NCBI GenBank assembly: GCA_019912665.1
Contig: JAIOIE010000018.1
Span: 688,690 to 751,432 of the forward strand
Source: Deltaproteobacteria bacterium
GTDB taxonomy: Bacteria > Desulfobacterota > GWC2-55-46
Reading direction: 5' to 3'
Length of the DNA stretch: 62,743 bases
The notes beneath the pieces were generated by a model. It was not told the DNA's origin and made no database searches. It was given only the letters and a program-made list of their open reading frames with translations. Each line of letters starts with the position of its first letter. The first letter of the stretch is position 1. The translations under genes were made by a program, and so were the position numbers. Below, piece by piece: positions 61,559 to 62,743 of the stretch.

Positions 61559-62743
61559 ATGGCAATTTTTAATTTTGATAAGTCTCATTCTCTTGGAAAA
61601 GTTCGCGCAGTGGACACGCGTAGGGTAGACATCCAAGTGAACAGTGATGAGGACTTGAGAAAGGCGCGAGTCGGACAACTGGTCGCTCTTGCATTGCCTG
61701 GAGCGATTGAAGAATGGCTGATTGGCATCATTGATAAGGTGATCAAAACGCCTGTTCTCGAAGAGGATGATGAACTGGAAATGGAAGGAGCGGATGAGAC
61801 AACCTCTCGGTCCCTTTCACGAGAAATCGTCCTAAATACAGTTAGATTGACTCTGGTTGGCACGGTGAGATTATCCACTGACAGCAGACCTCTTTTCTCA
61901 CGATCGCTTGTTCAGGTTCCAGAGATTGATGGCACATGCCATATTCTGCGGGATGCTCAACTGCAAGCCTTTATGAGTTTGCTCTCGGTTGCAGGAAAGA
62001 CGGACCATTCGCTGGAGATGGGCCGATACACGATAGATGAAACCGCAACTGCCTATCTGGATGGCAACAAACTTTTCCAGCGTCATGCGTCTCTTTTGGG
62101 TAGTACCGGTTCCGGTAAATCTTGGACGGTTGCTGCTATTCTCGAACAAGCAGCAAAACTCCCATCGGCCAACTTGATCGTGTTCGACCTGCATGGGGAA
62201 TATCGGGAACTCACCTATGCACGGCATTTGCGTATCCCAGGCCCTGAGGAATTGGGCAAGGCTGATCCCTCATTGCTGTTTTTGCCTTACTGCCTCCTCA
62301 ACGCCGAGGAGATGCAGGCCATGTTTATTGACCGCAGTGAATTCAGCGCACACAATCAGGTCATGGCATTTCAGGATACGGTGGTCGCTGAGAAGAAGAA
62401 GACGCTGGAAACGTTAAAGAAGAATGAAGTACTGAATGCCTTCACTCTCGATAGTCCAGTTCCATTTAAGATTAGCGATGTGCTCGCAGAATTGGATCGC
62501 TTGAATAAAGAGATGGTTTCTGGCTCTAGCGGAAAGGATAAGCAGGGGCCATTCTATGGCCAGTTTAGTCGATTGCTTGTTCGCTTGAACAGCAAGATTG
62601 GTGACAAGCGCTATGGTTTTTTGTTTCAGGCTCCGGATTCGGAATATGAATACGACGCCATGGCCGCTACGATGAAGCGGCTGATGGACTATTCCGAATC
62701 CAACGCCCAAATCAAGGTCATTGACTTCTCCGAGGTTCCTGCG
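61559..62743 (+). CDS. HerA-type ATPase, 3' end outside window
   Basis: 395 codons open to the window end. The N-terminal HAS-barrel-like region (LGKVRAVDTRRVDIQVNSDEDLRKARVGQLVAL) leads to Walker A GSTGSGKSWT (residues 181-190) and Walker B LIVFDLHGEY (about 206-215) of the HerA/FtsK ATPase group. GGAGG precedes the ATG, and the 2-bp gap to the SIR2 gene indicates one operon. HerA hexamers associate with SIR2 or nuclease partners in known anti-phage systems. The C-terminal half cannot be seen. Confidence 0.9.
   Translation, partial: MAIFNFDKSHSLGKVRAVDTRRVDIQVNSDEDLRKARVGQLVALALPGAIEEWLIGIIDKVIKTPVLEEDDELEMEGADETTSRSLSREIVLNTVRLTLVGTVRLSTDSRPLFSRSLVQVPEIDGTCHILRDAQLQAFMSLLSVAGKTDHSLEMGRYTIDETATAYLDGNKLFQRHASLLGSTGSGKSWTVAAILEQAAKLPSANLIVFDLHGEYRELTYARHLRIPGPEELGKADPSLLFLPYCLLNAEEMQAMFIDRSEFSAHNQVMAFQDTVVAEKKKTLETLKKNEVLNAFTLDSPVPFKISDVLAELDRLNKEMVSGSSGKDKQGPFYGQFSRLLVRLNSKIGDKRYGFLFQAPDSEYEYDAMAATMKRLMDYSESNAQIKVIDFSEVPA

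Noticed and set aside
47572-62743. Right attachment site of the element
   Set aside because: I found no second copy of the tRNA 3' end in the window, so the element's right end is taken to lie beyond it.

Overview
The window comes from the chromosome of a GC-rich Gram-negative bacterium. It shows heptose-containing LPS core synthesis, LolA, an FtsK translocase, chemotaxis genes and bacteriohemerythrin. Gene content and order (yicC-gmk-rpoZ, rsmD-coaD, nitrilase-argS) look like a deltaproteobacterium (Desulfobacterota-like). This placement is an inference from gene content; no 16S rRNA gene is present.

Positions 1-24000 are a lipopolysaccharide locus. A leftward series reads from glycosyltransferases (10353 down to 2992, including an O-antigen ligase) into the heptose kinase rfaE1, then yicC, gmk and rpoZ. 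A short rightward operon (10619-13551) carries two GT2 enzymes and a GT9 heptosyltransferase. A second leftward series (23849-13574) carries waaF, gmhB, waaC, a PAP2 phosphatase, a YbhN-like membrane protein, a Trm112-like zinc ribbon protein and several glycosyltransferases. Among these are a GT10 fucosyltransferase-like enzyme and a DUF4422-methyltransferase fusion. Together they make ADP-heptose, build the core, decorate the outer sugars and ligate O-antigen.

Positions 24180-47281 are housekeeping and signalling genes: a SERCA-type calcium ATPase, nadA, AMMECR1, an MCP-CheW-hemerythrin operon behind a textbook FliA (sigma-28) promoter, an aminotransferase, coaD, rsmD, yjbQ, a sirtuin, rsmE, prmA, yajQ, lolA, ftsK, a double-length dcd, a PilZ protein, ftsB, a nitrilase-family protein lacking the usual catalytic Glu, and argS. 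Two intergenic copies of a four-hairpin repeat (20331-20467 and 36185-36334) show compensatory base changes. A third site (33786-33823) carries a hairpin resembling its last stem.

An initiator tRNA-Met (47495-47571) marks the left boundary of an integrated element that runs to the window end. Its integrase points at the tRNA, followed by a small excisionase-like protein and an HTH protein. The 3' end of the HTH gene runs into a striking array of about five and a half tandem units (49932-50600), each holding two hairpins. Within a unit both hairpins use the same stem core; between units the core changes while pairing is kept. Beyond it lie a PD-(D/E)XK-like protein, a tandemly duplicated small gene (one copy frameshifted), a SEC-C protein, a coiled-coil protein, XRE regulators, a response regulator, a frameshifted Fic gene, a YbjQ-like protein and a SIR2-HerA pair of known anti-phage type, with HerA cut by the window end. 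The element reads as a defence island. The hairpin array is the best candidate for something undescribed.
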